A stretch of DNA of 64,000 nt from Clostridium_AI sp964409685 (GTDB lineage Bacteria; Bacillota; Clostridia; Lachnospirales; Lachnospiraceae). Location: assembly GCA_964409685.1 (NCBI GenBank), contig CAYPEJ010000017.1:1-64000 (forward strand), given 5' to 3'. Shown here one piece after another: positions 15,578 to 23,244 of the stretch; positions within the stretch are counted from its first letter, which is position 1; every line of letters begins with the position of its first letter. The translations under genes and the position numbers were made by a program. The notes beneath the pieces are model-generated. The model saw nothing but the letters and a program-made list of their open reading frames with translations, was not told the origin of the DNA and did not search any database.

Positions 15578-16000
15578 CTACTTCTTCTTGACCAGGTAGT
15601 AGAAGGACCCTCGGTGCACACATTCAAGACCCGCGTGCCTGTTTGCCCACCGTTCTGTATAGAAGTCATAGTAGCACTTTGTGAAGTGCAGCCAGGCATT
15701 CAGGAGAGATGGTAGACCTATCACGAGGAGATAGAGAGGGCCCAGTATTTTTGAGTCAACCGTGTGTCCATCCAGCTCGTGCATCACACTCGTCTCTCGT
15801 TCAGCCAGGCTTTTAGACACAAAACAGAACATTCCGAGAGATATTCCTCCCTGCATGTGTTCACCTTGGTAGCAGATACAGTTGTGCCTGGAAGCCACCC
15901 TGGTAAGCTTCCCCAGAAAAGGCATCATCAGCAGCGCCACCAGGGTCTGAGGCAGCTGCCAGATTGTGAGTAGGATTGTTTTCAGAATTTTCATCAGCAA
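15578..16000 (-). CDS. Membrane protein with altered HExxH-type motif
   Basis: 140 residues with hydrophobic segments at about 3-30, 45-60 and 88-105. The stretch MHELDGHTVDS followed by LGPLYLLVIGLPSLLNA and TERWANRHAG resembles a Bacteroidetes membrane-protein family with HEYGH-type zinc motifs. Here the two histidines are separated by four residues, not three (HELDGH), so the metal site may be altered. Could be an inner-membrane protease or a relic. Overlaps nothing; terminator follows. Confidence 0.6.
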   Translation of the reverse strand: MLMKILKTILLTIWQLPQTLVALLMMPFLGKLTRVASRHNCICYQGEHMQGGISLGMFCFVSKSLAERETSVMHELDGHTVDSKILGPLYLLVIGLPSLLNAWLHFTKCYYDFYTERWANRHAGLECVHRGSFYYLVKKK

Positions 16001-16228
16001 CTAGAATCTATCTTTTGATTGGTAACTGTCCACTATGTTGCGCAGACTCTGCCTGACCTCGATAGAAGGTGTTCCCGAGTAGGAGATGTTTGCGATCGTG
16101 TCTGCAACCAGAGAAGAACTGACACCTTCTACGGTCAGTTGAGTGTCGGTTACCTTCTTGATCTTACGTTTCTTGTGCAGCTGCTTGACCAGTCGCAGGA
16201 GTTTTTCCTTGTCACTGAGCTCGGCCAT
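16001..16228 (-). CDS. Small hypothetical protein
   Basis: 75 residues; basic N-terminal helix (KLLRLVKQLHKKRKIKKV) then a mixed region. Adjacent to the 15578 gene with no gap. No family recognised. Confidence 0.55.
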   Translation of the reverse strand: MAELSDKEKLLRLVKQLHKKRKIKKVTDTQLTVEGVSSSLVADTIANISYSGTPSIEVRQSLRNIVDSYQSKDRF

Positions 16229-16379
16229 TACTGTCCTCCTCCTGCCGGTGAGTATCTGAAATGTAGACCCTGGACGGACTACCGAGCAGGTAGCAGAGAA
16301 AAGCTAGCATCAGAAAGTGCCAAAATCCTCCGTCGGTCCACACAAAGAAATAGTCTAGAAGATACTTGATTGTTTCCAT
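16212..16379 (-). CDS. Small single-pass membrane protein
   Basis: 55 residues, METIKYLLDYFFVWTDGG followed by a hydrophobic helix (FWHFLMLAFLCYLLG) and a polar tail. It ends 17 bases into the 16001 gene, the kind of overlap seen elsewhere in this genome, so likely real despite its size. Confidence 0.55.
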   Translation of the reverse strand: METIKYLLDYFFVWTDGGFWHFLMLAFLCYLLGSPSRVYISDTHRQEEDSNGRAQ

Positions 16380-16404
16380 ATGTTCAAAGCTAAAAAACCT
16401 GTGC

Positions 16405-17025
16405 CTAGAGTTTCTTGAGAGCCGTCAATTTAATGCCGTTTATGAGAATATCTGTGGTCTGGTCCATGGTTGAAATTGAGAACACACTCTTTTCCTGGTA
16501 GACCTGCTCTAGCATGAAGTCCATTATCACCTGAATGTCTTCATCTGCAATGAGATAGCTGAGCTCGTGATCTTCACACACAAAGTTGCTCAGGAAAGAT
16601 CTCATCTCAGCATATTCGTAGGTTACGAACCGGTAGATCTTGGTCGAGACTACTTCCTTACGATCGAGATGGTTCTCTAGTCTGGTTCTCAAGATGTTGT
16701 ACTTGATTGTCTGTGAGAAATCACTGAATGTTCTTCGAACAAGCACGTTTGCCTCTGCGGTGCCGACACTTCGACTGTTACCCTCCTCCAGAAACTTTTC
16801 TATCTTCTTGGATGACTCGTGCATGTCGGTTAGTTTCTTGTTGTAGGTAAACATCTGATACAGGAAAAAGATTAGTACCAGGAAGATGAAGACCAGGAAC
16901 ACACCGAACATCACTTTCAGGGCACCGAAGTTGGCAGCAGCCTCGGCAAGGCTGATACTTGACTCTGTCAGCTGGTCCACTGTAGAGTTCAGGGCGTCAC
17001 TGCCCGCAGTAGTTTGTAGTAGCAT
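16405..17025 (-). CDS. Single-pass membrane protein with cytoplasmic helical domain
   Basis: 206 residues. A strong hydrophobic helix at about 38-60 (MFGVFLVFIFLVLIFFLYQMF) divides a short N-terminal part from a long charged helical domain. Similar layout to phage proteins of unknown role at the host membrane. No family recognised. Confidence 0.6.
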   Translation of the reverse strand: MLLQTTAGSDALNSTVDQLTESSISLAEAAANFGALKVMFGVFLVFIFLVLIFFLYQMFTYNKKLTDMHESSKKIEKFLEEGNSRSVGTAEANVLVRRTFSDFSQTIKYNILRTRLENHLDRKEVVSTKIYRFVTYEYAEMRSFLSNFVCEDHELSYLIADEDIQVIMDFMLEQVYQEKSVFSISTMDQTTDILINGIKLTALKKL

Positions 17026-17101
17026 CTAGTTCAACTTTTCTAGGGAAAAACCATTTCGTGAAGGTATATCATCCCATAAATAGTTGAAGATAGCTAGTAT
17101 C

Positions 17102-17536
17102 CTAGAGGCTCTCGAACTGCTTGATATTCAACGTGTGTGCCAGTTCCCGAAGAATCCGACCTGTGGCCACACTTCGTCCGTAGCAGTTCTCAGAATCATA
17201 ACAGTGAAGGCATTTGCAGAAACACGTGTCTAGTTCAGCAATGTGGCCACTACCCGTGATCTTTCGGTAGCGTTCCAGGTATTTTCGAGCATCTGCATCG
17301 TCAGACAGCCTGTCCTCCGAAAACGAGTCCGGAACATGTTTAAGGACCGTTAGGGATTCCTTGGTATCCTTGAGTCTCACAAAGCCCAATGTTGACAGTA
17401 TATCAATCTTCATTTTAAGGCTTTCGCTTTGTTCTCCTAAGGATTCCAGAGGCAGTTCTGTGTCCACCGGTGAACTGTTCACGACTTTCTTGAGTTCGGT
17501 CAGAGTCATTACCTTTTCCTCCTGTTTGTTCTGCAT
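17102..17536 (-). CDS. Uncharacterised protein with Cys cluster
   Basis: 144 residues. Helical, with a winged-helix-like middle (KIDILSTLGFVRLKD) and a cysteine group DTCFCKCLHCYDSENC that probably binds metal. Possible regulator; no family recognised. The real start could be Met10. Confidence 0.55.
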   Translation of the reverse strand: MQNKQEEKVMTLTELKKVVNSSPVDTELPLESLGEQSESLKMKIDILSTLGFVRLKDTKESLTVLKHVPDSFSEDRLSDDADARKYLERYRKITGSGHIAELDTCFCKCLHCYDSENCYGRSVATGRILRELAHTLNIKQFESL

Positions 17537-17626
17537 ATCCCTTTAGTAATCAATGTGTACAAAAACTAGAAAGGAGGACTGAGCTTGTCAACCCCCCTTA
17601 CACTATTTTTCTGTGTTTCCCCTACA

Positions 17627-18307
17627 CTAGTCTGGCCAGACGAACGTGCTGAGACAGTCTCGTTCTCCACCATCAACTAGGATCGACTGTCCGGTACAGA
17701 AACTCTGCTGAACCGTCAAGAAATAGGCCCAGGTTGCTATCTCTTCCGGAGTTGCCCACCTTTTCAGAGGTGTCACGTCCATGATCTTGCTCCAGAGTCC
17801 CGGATCTTCCAGCACCGGCTTGTTGAGTTCCGTTATGACTCCTCCCGGGTCCAGACTATTGCAGACACACCCCCACTTTGCACACCTGGTTGCCACGTTT
17901 TTCATGTAACCTACCAGACCAGCCTTGGATGCCACGTATTCCGGAAACTCGTGACCAGTGTGAGCCGAGGAAGAACCTATGAACAGAATAGCCTGTGGCT
18001 TGTCTACCAGGAAGTGTTCGGTGAAGCTAATCACACTCTCAAGATTTACCCTGATGTCACTTGATCCACACTTGACCGGTGTCTGCTGTCCCACATTGTT
18101 GATGACTATGTCGAAGACTGGAACGTCTAGATGATCGTAGTCCAGGTCACACACATCTGTCTGAATGTGCCTGTAGTTACTGTTTTGCGGAAATGGACTA
18201 GAATCCTTGTCCCAGCCCCACACCCGGAAGCCGTTCTTGAGAAAGAGTTTAGCAATGGCTCTACCAATGCCCCTAGATGTTCCTGTTATTGCTACTGTTT
18301 TTGACAT
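17627..18307 (-). CDS. Short-chain dehydrogenase/reductase
   Basis: 226 residues from MSKTVAITGTSRGIGRAIA. NAD(P)-binding TGTSRGIG at the start, NNVG after the fourth strand, catalytic Ser in IGSSSAHTG, and YVASK for the Tyr/Lys pair; the usual C-terminal LVDGG follows. A classical SDR of full length. Its substrate cannot be read from sequence. It is downstream of the YhhQ and channel genes but behind a terminator (18350-18384), so a link with queuosine metabolism is only positional. A longer frame from 18430 covers that terminator and is rejected. Confidence 0.85.
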   Translation of the reverse strand: MSKTVAITGTSRGIGRAIAKLFLKNGFRVWGWDKDSSPFPQNSNYRHIQTDVCDLDYDHLDVPVFDIVINNVGQQTPVKCGSSDIRVNLESVISFTEHFLVDKPQAILFIGSSSAHTGHEFPEYVASKAGLVGYMKNVATRCAKWGCVCNSLDPGGVITELNKPVLEDPGLWSKIMDVTPLKRWATPEEIATWAYFLTVQQSFCTGQSILVDGGERDCLSTFVWPD

Positions 18308-18349
18308 GTTTCTTGTTTTCCTAAGTTTACGTTTTCGACCTGAAAAGGG

Positions 18350-18384
18350 AAAGAAAAAGACCGGAACTTTACCTGTCCCGGCCT
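18350..18384 (-). terminator. Intrinsic terminator after the transporter gene
   Basis: Minus strand GGCCGGGAC-AGGTAAA-GTTCCGGTC stem (nine pairs, two G-T) followed by TTTTTCTTT, 18 bases past the YhhQ stop. Confidence 0.8.
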
Positions 18385-18401
18385 TACCTGATCCTGAATT
18401 T

Positions 18402-19121
18402 CTAGGCTTCTGCAAGTTTGAGCACGTCACGTACTCGACCGCCCTGCTTCATGTTCTTGGTCCAGTATACAAACGGTATCTCAAATACCATGCACAGACC
18501 CTTGATGATGTAGGTTGTGAGAACTATTCCCACGAGATCTGACCAGGAGAAGATTCCGAGGACTGCCAGTGCTGAAGACATGATAACTGTGTCACAGAAC
18601 TGACTGATCCAGGTACTTGCCTGTGCCCTGATCCAGATCTTGTCAGTGATCTTGCTGAAGAAGGCATAGAGCTTAACATTGATTGTGTTGCTGATCAAGA
18701 ATGTGAGCAAACTCACAACAGTAACAATACTAAAGTCTCCCATCACTGAGCAAAAAGCCTCGTGAGTAGCAACTGAATCTGCTACCGGAACAAAATGCTT
18801 AGAAACCTGACTCAGGAGTACCACCATGATACTTGTGGCAAATCCCAACCAGACCGTGTGCCTGGCTGTCTTTTCTCCACCCTCGTTCTCGTTCAGGATG
18901 TCCTGGCACATGTTCACTCCCACAAATGCAACGTTTCCGAGACTCACAACAAGCCAGGGTAGGTTGAGGTACTGTACCACGGTTGCTACCTCAATATTAG
19001 CAAAAAGTGTCAGGACAACAGCTGCTGCAAATGCTCCAAGTTTTCCGAAGAATCGGTAGATGAGAGCTATAGCTGAAAATGCCAGTAGTATTTGTACAAC
19101 AGTTAGGATAATGTTTAGCAT
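18402..19121 (-). CDS. yhhQ: Queuosine precursor transporter, YhhQ/VUT (DUF165) family
   Basis: 239 residues with about six membrane helices. It has the family signature: DILNENEGGEKTAR after the third helix, ISNTINVKLYAFFS, and WIRAQASTWISQFCDT. Characterised members carry preQ0/preQ1 or related bases across the inner membrane. Preceded by the Tsx-like channel with a 14-base gap, so the two are one transcription unit that ends at the terminator 18350-18384. With the DpdA-like gene it suggests import of a 7-deazaguanine precursor by the infected cell, useful because most phages here would not carry the full synthesis pathway. Confidence 0.88.
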   Translation of the reverse strand: MLNIILTVVQILLAFSAIALIYRFFGKLGAFAAAVVLTLFANIEVATVVQYLNLPWLVVSLGNVAFVGVNMCQDILNENEGGEKTARHTVWLGFATSIMVVLLSQVSKHFVPVADSVATHEAFCSVMGDFSIVTVVSLLTFLISNTINVKLYAFFSKITDKIWIRAQASTWISQFCDTVIMSSALAVLGIFSWSDLVGIVLTTYIIKGLCMVFEIPFVYWTKNMKQGGRVRDVLKLAEA

Positions 19122-19135
19122 AGTGTTCTATTTTT

Positions 19136-19861
19136 CTAGTTGATTTTTATACCAAAGCTAACCGAGTAGCCAAATCCGAGGCCCGTAGCCCTGGTACCGT
19201 AGTCATTATACCCGAGAGCAAAGATTGTGCCAACCTGCAGATGATCAAACAACCTGTAGTACAACCAACCTTCCGAGTGAATACCCCAGCTTTCTCCGTC
19301 CACAGCATTGAAGTTGCAACCGTCTCCAGCCCTGTAGTTGAGTGACGGTGACCAGAAGTCACTGAAGGAATTGAAATTTACCTTTCCCCAGTCGAACCCG
19401 GTCACGAACGACAGCTGGAGTGCTGACTGTTCCGGATCAAAGAACCCGGGCTTGTAGAAATTAACCGATGAATTCTTCAGCAGCGGCTCAACGGCTATCA
19501 TTCCGTGTTTCGTGAAGAAGTTGAATGCTGCTCCGAGATAGATGCTCTCCTCGTTAGATCCCACGTTGCGATACTCCAGGTGCAAAAAGATCGGGGCTTC
19601 CCAAAACTTCTGCTCGTGAAAGAGTTGCATGTAGGTTGAACTCGGTGTGTCACCTGTCTTGATGCCGTCTAGCAGTGCGTAGGTGAAAGAATTCTGCGTA
19701 CCAAAACCACCCTCGAACATGACTGTCGATTGTGCAGCATTGCTGTTGGAATTTAGTACGTTCTGAAAAATGTGAACATTTGCAGAAAATCCGTTCTGCT
19801 GTGCAAAAGCTGCACCGGTTGCTAGCAAGAGTGCTAGCGAAGTCAGAATGACTCTTTTCAT
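19136..19861 (-). CDS. Tsx-like outer-membrane channel (DUF5020-type)
   Basis: 241 residues from MKRVILTSLALLLATGAAFA, a clear cleavable signal peptide, followed by alternating beta strands and the HEQKFWEAPIFLHLEYR and FNSFSDFWSP patterns of the Bacteroidetes family related to Tsx nucleoside channels. It ends in SVSFGIKIN, a beta-signal-like end. It should form a barrel in the outer membrane and let small nucleoside-like molecules in. It sits directly before the yhhQ gene in the same unit. A longer frame to 19975 contains the structured leader and is rejected. A phage gene for an outer-membrane channel is unusual. Confidence 0.75.
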   Translation of the reverse strand: MKRVILTSLALLLATGAAFAQQNGFSANVHIFQNVLNSNSNAAQSTVMFEGGFGTQNSFTYALLDGIKTGDTPSSTYMQLFHEQKFWEAPIFLHLEYRNVGSNEESIYLGAAFNFFTKHGMIAVEPLLKNSSVNFYKPGFFDPEQSALQLSFVTGFDWGKVNFNSFSDFWSPSLNYRAGDGCNFNAVDGESWGIHSEGWLYYRLFDHLQVGTIFALGYNDYGTRATGLGFGYSVSFGIKIN

Positions 19862-19923
19862 TTGGATTTTATGTTTTTTATTTTCTATAACGCCGATGGG
19901 ATGACGTCCGTAGAACCACCGGC
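19862..19923 (-). promoter_or_regulatory. Structured leader with A-rich tail, possible preQ1-I-like riboswitch
   Basis: Minus strand: an eight-pair stem GCCGGTGG/CCATCGGC (19892-19923) closes a 16-base loop beginning TTCTA; then an A-rich run including AAAATAAAAAAC leads to the ATG at 19861. preQ1-I aptamers are a small hairpin with a GGTTCTA loop start and an AAAAAAC(TA) tail. The stem here is longer and the CTAA ending is not exact, so this is only a resemblance, made interesting by the two downstream genes. Confidence 0.35.
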
Positions 19924-19962
19924 AACTGTGTAATGAATATATAGTCTTCTTGAGAAGCTGAC

Positions 19963-20068
19963 TCAGAACTTGCACACTTCGGAGAAACTGTTTCTCCCTT
20001 TAGTGAACATCTTCTCAATATAATTTATCATGTCCGAGCTCCCTCTTTGTTCTCCTTAAAATTTCTAA
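19963..20068 (-). repeat. Dispersed repeat, copy 6
   Basis: Minus strand: AAGGAGAACAAAGAGGGAG, then ATGATAAATTATATTGAGAAG (core 20017-20031), ATGTTCACTAAAGGGAG and a GGAGAAAC-A-GTTTCTCC hairpin. The short frame MINYIEKMFTKGRNSFSE runs 20031-19963. It lies between the DNA ligase stop and the channel gene. Confidence 0.75.
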
Positions 20069-20153
20069 GGGTTTCCTTGAAGCATGAAAAGATCGCTAGA
20101 ACCAGTTTCGTGAATACCGGGTACTTTCTCGAGAGTCCAGGGAACTAGCCACT

Positions 20154-21302
20154 CTACTCGTAACTTTCTCTATCTATCTGGATGCATTTCGGAAAACGCA
20201 GACTACCATCTACCGTACGATTGAAGTACTTGATTGTAGCCTTCTTGCCGATATAGCTGACCCTGTTTTCCCAAATTTCCTGGGCATCGTCATGACTAAA
20301 CCTGAGACCGGCCGAGACTCTCTTGCCATCGACATCAACCACAATTCTACCGGCCTTGCCAGCAAGATTGCCTTTTCCTTCCTCAATATCCACGATCGGA
20401 AATTCCTCATCCTGGAACTGCTTAACCTTGAGCAGGTTTTTAGAACGCTTACACTCGTAGGAAGCATCCAGTCTTACGATAGCTCCTTCGAAGCCTTCAG
20501 ACACAAACTGTTCCAGGTACTCACCTTTTACGAGAGAAGGTTTGCTAACTTCCAGAGTTTCTACAAGCACAAAAGAGGAGTCAAAGATGTCCGGATTCTC
20601 GGCAAAGATTCTCTTGAGCTCCCTGTTTCGTTCCGAAAAGGTTCCGGGATAGCTGGGCAGGTCATAGATCCAGTACTGCAACTTTTCTGCACTCAGCTTG
20701 AGATCTTCTGCAGTTGGTCTAGACTTGCGTGCCATCGAGATGACCTCGTTAAAGTTGTCTTCAGACGAGTGAGCATACAACTCTCCGTCAAACATGAGAT
20801 CCGGATACTTCTCGAAGAGTGGTTTGAGCTTCTCGTAGATGTGAGGTGCCGAGATTATCTGCTTGCCGGTCCTAGACTGCATACCGGTTTCCAGAGAGGT
20901 AATTAACCTCAAGCCATCTAACTTCTTCTGAATAAATATAGTACCACCTGGAACTGTAAATGCGTCACTTTTGAGATCTACGATTTTTGATTGAACTGCA
21001 TCGTATTTAGATGCAAGCATCGGCTGAAAGAAGCTCTTGCCCTTACTAGCATCCTCGATATTTTCGTGACATCCCTGTTCCTTACGAATACGAATGAGTG
21101 TCTCGGCAACCCTGAGAGCCTGCTCCTCACCGGTAGTTCCGTTTACCTTTCCAACATTCTTACCGTAAGCATAGCTCCAGTTGGAAGTTACTTTCTCACC
21201 GTCCAGGAGCCCTGAGATTGTTCTGTAGGCATTACCCTCGACCTCGATTGTCCATTCGCGAACTTTACCCTTGAGATCTGTCTTGTAGAGAGTCTTCTTC
21301 AT
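20154..21302 (-). CDS. ATP-dependent DNA ligase
   Basis: 382 residues. A short N-terminal domain (about 1-85) precedes the nucleotidyltransferase domain with motif I QKKLDGLR (the first or second Lys takes AMP), DGELY (III), EGAIVR (IV) and KVKQF (V), then an OB domain ending in FRFPKCIQI-like strands. It joins nicks during replication and repair. Main-class promoter at 21322, with the gene upstream overlapping it. Confidence 0.92.
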   Translation of the reverse strand: MKKTLYKTDLKGKVREWTIEVEGNAYRTISGLLDGEKVTSNWSYAYGKNVGKVNGTTGEEQALRVAETLIRIRKEQGCHENIEDASKGKSFFQPMLASKYDAVQSKIVDLKSDAFTVPGGTIFIQKKLDGLRLITSLETGMQSRTGKQIISAPHIYEKLKPLFEKYPDLMFDGELYAHSSEDNFNEVISMARKSRPTAEDLKLSAEKLQYWIYDLPSYPGTFSERNRELKRIFAENPDIFDSSFVLVETLEVSKPSLVKGEYLEQFVSEGFEGAIVRLDASYECKRSKNLLKVKQFQDEEFPIVDIEEGKGNLAGKAGRIVVDVDGKRVSAGLRFSHDDAQEIWENRVSYIGKKATIKYFNRTVDGSLRFPKCIQIDRESYE

Positions 21303-21525
21303 GTGTCTTGTTTGTTTTTTCTAACACCCTGAAGATAATATCTTTTTCTGAGCTATCTACCTCTTTCCAGATTTTTTCCGACTCTTTTAGCAAATTTCCC
21401 GAGTAGTCTGCTTCCCAGGCCTTTCCGCACCGGAGACACTCACAGTAGCGGTAGAGGTCTAGAGCTGGCACTCCTCCGTAGAAGTGGTACCTGTGTCCCA
21501 AGATTCTGCACAGAAACTCTCTCAT
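21265..21525 (-). CDS. Small Cys-containing protein
   Basis: 86 residues from MREFLCRILGHRYHFYGG, with YCECLRCGKAWE that may bind zinc. The start at 21525 lies two bases past the stop of the 21528 gene. The last third runs through the DNA ligase promoter and its first 12 codons, so the tail may be a by-product of compression. Confidence 0.55.
   Translation of the reverse strand: MREFLCRILGHRYHFYGGVPALDLYRYCECLRCGKAWEADYSGNLLKESEKIWKEVDSSEKDIIFRVLEKTNKTHEEDSLQDRSQG
21322..21360 (-). promoter_or_regulatory. Promoter of the DNA ligase gene
   Basis: TATCTTCAGGGTGTTAG with the usual AAAAAGATAT before it and the ATG 20 bases on. The 20-base position upstream reads GTA instead of TTG, so its -33 box is weak. 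Confidence 0.65.
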
Positions 21526-21527
21526 GT

Positions 21528-21689
21528 CTAGATCCACTGCAGACTGGAAGCCGGTATCTCGATGTGACGGCACTTCTTTTCAGTGGAACAGTTGACACAG
21601 GTGGCGTAGCCCAGGTTCCAGCGCTGTTCCGGAATTTTTGCTCCACACTTGCAAATGTGACCTTTAGAAACAATATGCAACATATTCAT
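21528..21689 (-). CDS. Small zinc-ribbon-like protein
   Basis: 53 residues: MNMLHIVSKGHICKCGAKIP, then NLGYATCVNCSTEKKC. The CxC...CxxC pattern and the wording around it match the N-terminal zinc ribbon of the protein at 34838 (CPRCGKPFPKKRYEMGYRCC, then VNCSTEK), so they are related. The ATG sits right after its promoter. Confidence 0.65.
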   Translation of the reverse strand: MNMLHIVSKGHICKCGAKIPEQRWNLGYATCVNCSTEKKCRHIEIPASSLQWI

Positions 21690-21723
21690 ACCCAAGTCTA
21701 GGTAGGTGGTGTGCCGGCAACAA
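21690..21723 (-). promoter_or_regulatory. Near-leaderless promoter, TTG-N20-TAGACTTGGGT
   Basis: TTG (21721-21723), exactly 20 bases, TAGACTTGGGT (21690-21700) and then ATG at 21689. The transcript would begin at or within a few bases of the start codon. Confidence 0.7.
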
Positions 21724-21754
21724 GGAAAAGACGCATCCGGTTGGACACGTCTTT
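21724..21754 (-). terminator. Intrinsic terminator
   Basis: Minus strand AAGACG-N14-CGTCTT followed by TTCC; lies between the 21779 stop and the next promoter. Confidence 0.6.
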
Positions 21755-21778
21755 CTACCTACTTGATTTTTTCTAGCT

Positions 21779-22237
21779 CTACTTCAGGAGCTTTGCAGCT
21801 GATTTGGTGAGGTTGTCAAGAGCCTCGTCAATTTTTGAAGGGTCGTCAATTTCCACCTCGACTGCTTTTCCACCAACAATGTACCTGACCTTCATCTCGA
21901 ATGGTTTGCTTTCGGGCACCTTTTCGGACTTTTTCTTCTTGATAGTCACGTGCACTGTGTAGCCGTAGTCGTTAGCAAGACGCTCTGCTGACTCCTTAGT
22001 TACTCCCGTGACAATGAGTCTACACTCAGGGTGATTTGCCATCAGTATATTTCTGTCGTGAGTCGTGAGAGCAAGCTCAACTGGCACAGCTGTGATGTAT
22101 TCCTGAGAGTCGATAAAGTCGAGATCCGCATCATCAAGAGCATGCTTATTTCCGACCACGAGTTCCGCAAGTTTCTCACGAGCCACGGCGGCATTGTCAC
22201 CAACCTGCACAATCTGTTTCCAATCTTTTACTTTCAT
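21779..22237 (-). CDS. Uncharacterised protein
   Basis: 152 residues. Helical N terminus, a middle with alternating strands (CRLIVTGVTKESAERLANDYG), then a Lys-rich linker (IKKKKSEKVPESKPFE) and a short beta-rich end. Two small domains, no family recognised. Confidence 0.6.
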   Translation of the reverse strand: MKVKDWKQIVQVGDNAAVAREKLAELVVGNKHALDDADLDFIDSQEYITAVPVELALTTHDRNILMANHPECRLIVTGVTKESAERLANDYGYTVHVTIKKKKSEKVPESKPFEMKVRYIVGGKAVEVEIDDPSKIDEALDNLTKSAAKLLK

Positions 22238-22263
22238 ATTCTTTTTTTCTAAAAGTTATTTAG

Positions 22264-22596
22264 CTAAATCGACAACATCAGTCTTGCGAAGCTGTCCGGA
22301 TCATCAAAATAGAAGCACTCGTCGAGGTCCAGCACAACCGTGTCATTCTCGGTAAGTGTGATCCGGATTTGGGCAAAGTCTCTGTCTCCAGAGCTTCCGG
22401 TGGAGTAGTAGTTTACTCGAAGTTTTTCTTCAACAGACTGACTCTGTGTGAACCGTTCTCCATTGACCTCAATCATGCTCTGGTTTCTGCGTCTGTTGAT
22501 GCAGAGTTCCCACACGTGAGGAGCTACCTCGGTAAATTGTCCGTTCTTGACCAGGAAATTGTTGACGTAGTTGTAGAAGATTTCGTGTTCGTTCAT
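22264..22596 (-). CDS. Uncharacterised protein
   Basis: 110 residues; looks like a single beta-rich domain (FAQIRITLTENDTVVLDLDEC) after an N-terminal helix. No family recognised. Follows the protease gene beyond a terminator. Confidence 0.55.
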   Translation of the reverse strand: MNEHEIFYNYVNNFLVKNGQFTEVAPHVWELCINRRRNQSMIEVNGERFTQSQSVEEKLRVNYYSTGSSGDRDFAQIRITLTENDTVVLDLDECFYFDDPDSFARLMLSI

Positions 22597-22609
22597 ATCC
22601 GAAGAATGG

Positions 22610-22640
22610 TAAAAAAGGCTGAGCTGTACAACTCAACCTT
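22610..22640 (-). terminator. Intrinsic terminator
   Basis: Minus strand AGGTTGAG-N8-CTCAGCCT then TTTTTT, a few bases past the protease stop. Confidence 0.75.
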
Positions 22641-22645
22641 CAGAT

Positions 22646-23242
22646 CTAGCTAAATATTGTCCAGGCTTCCCGAACCTGACCAAACGCTGTATATGGAAAC
22701 ACCGAGTAGCCCCCTCGGCCGTAGCTTGTGCCCCAGGAATTTCTCAGTGTGAATCCCGAGTCCTGGAAACCTACCAGGGTTACAGCATGATAGCCTTCCA
22801 CACCGGACCCGCCCTTGCGGTCCCAAAAGTCCGTCACAGACGAATTATAGACCGGTAGACAAACCATTACGGGACCATTAGCCAGGATTGAGTACCGGAC
22901 AGCTACAACATTTCTCAAGAAGGCATACGACTTCACGAGTCCGTCTTTCAGGGCTATACTCAGGGCTTCTCGAGGGGACATTCCGTCCTGTTTTTGGTCC
23001 TTCCTACAGTTGTAGAAGTAGCCTAGTTCCCGGACCCAGGGCTTACCCGTACCCCTGCACAAGTACTTGCACATGTCCGTGACACAGACGGATACACAGA
23101 TGCCCAGGTTTCCCTGATCGTGAGGTGAGTCTAGCTGCTTCACTATACTAAATGTGTTCGGAAGCTTAACAGCCTCCAGATTTTCTGCACCGAAGACCTG
23201 AACCCCGGTGAGATCACTCTCGATGAATCCTGAACTGAACAT
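22646..23242 (-). CDS. Papain-like (C1A) cysteine protease
   Basis: 198 residues, without a propeptide or signal. DSPHDQGNLGIC gives the oxyanion Gln and catalytic Cys, GYHAVTLVGF the catalytic His, and LRNSWGTSYGRGGYS the Asn with the usual NSWG. The canonical QGxCGSCW is replaced by QGNLGICVSVC. Such enzymes are rare in phages; possible roles are host-protein cleavage or head maturation. A lipoprotein gene follows it upstream by two bases, so they are probably co-expressed. Confidence 0.83.
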   Translation of the reverse strand: MFSSGFIESDLTGVQVFGAENLEAVKLPNTFSIVKQLDSPHDQGNLGICVSVCVTDMCKYLCRGTGKPWVRELGYFYNCRKDQKQDGMSPREALSIALKDGLVKSYAFLRNVVAVRYSILANGPVMVCLPVYNSSVTDFWDRKGGSGVEGYHAVTLVGFQDSGFTLRNSWGTSYGRGGYSVFPYTAFGQVREAWTIFS

Positions 23243-23244
23243 CT

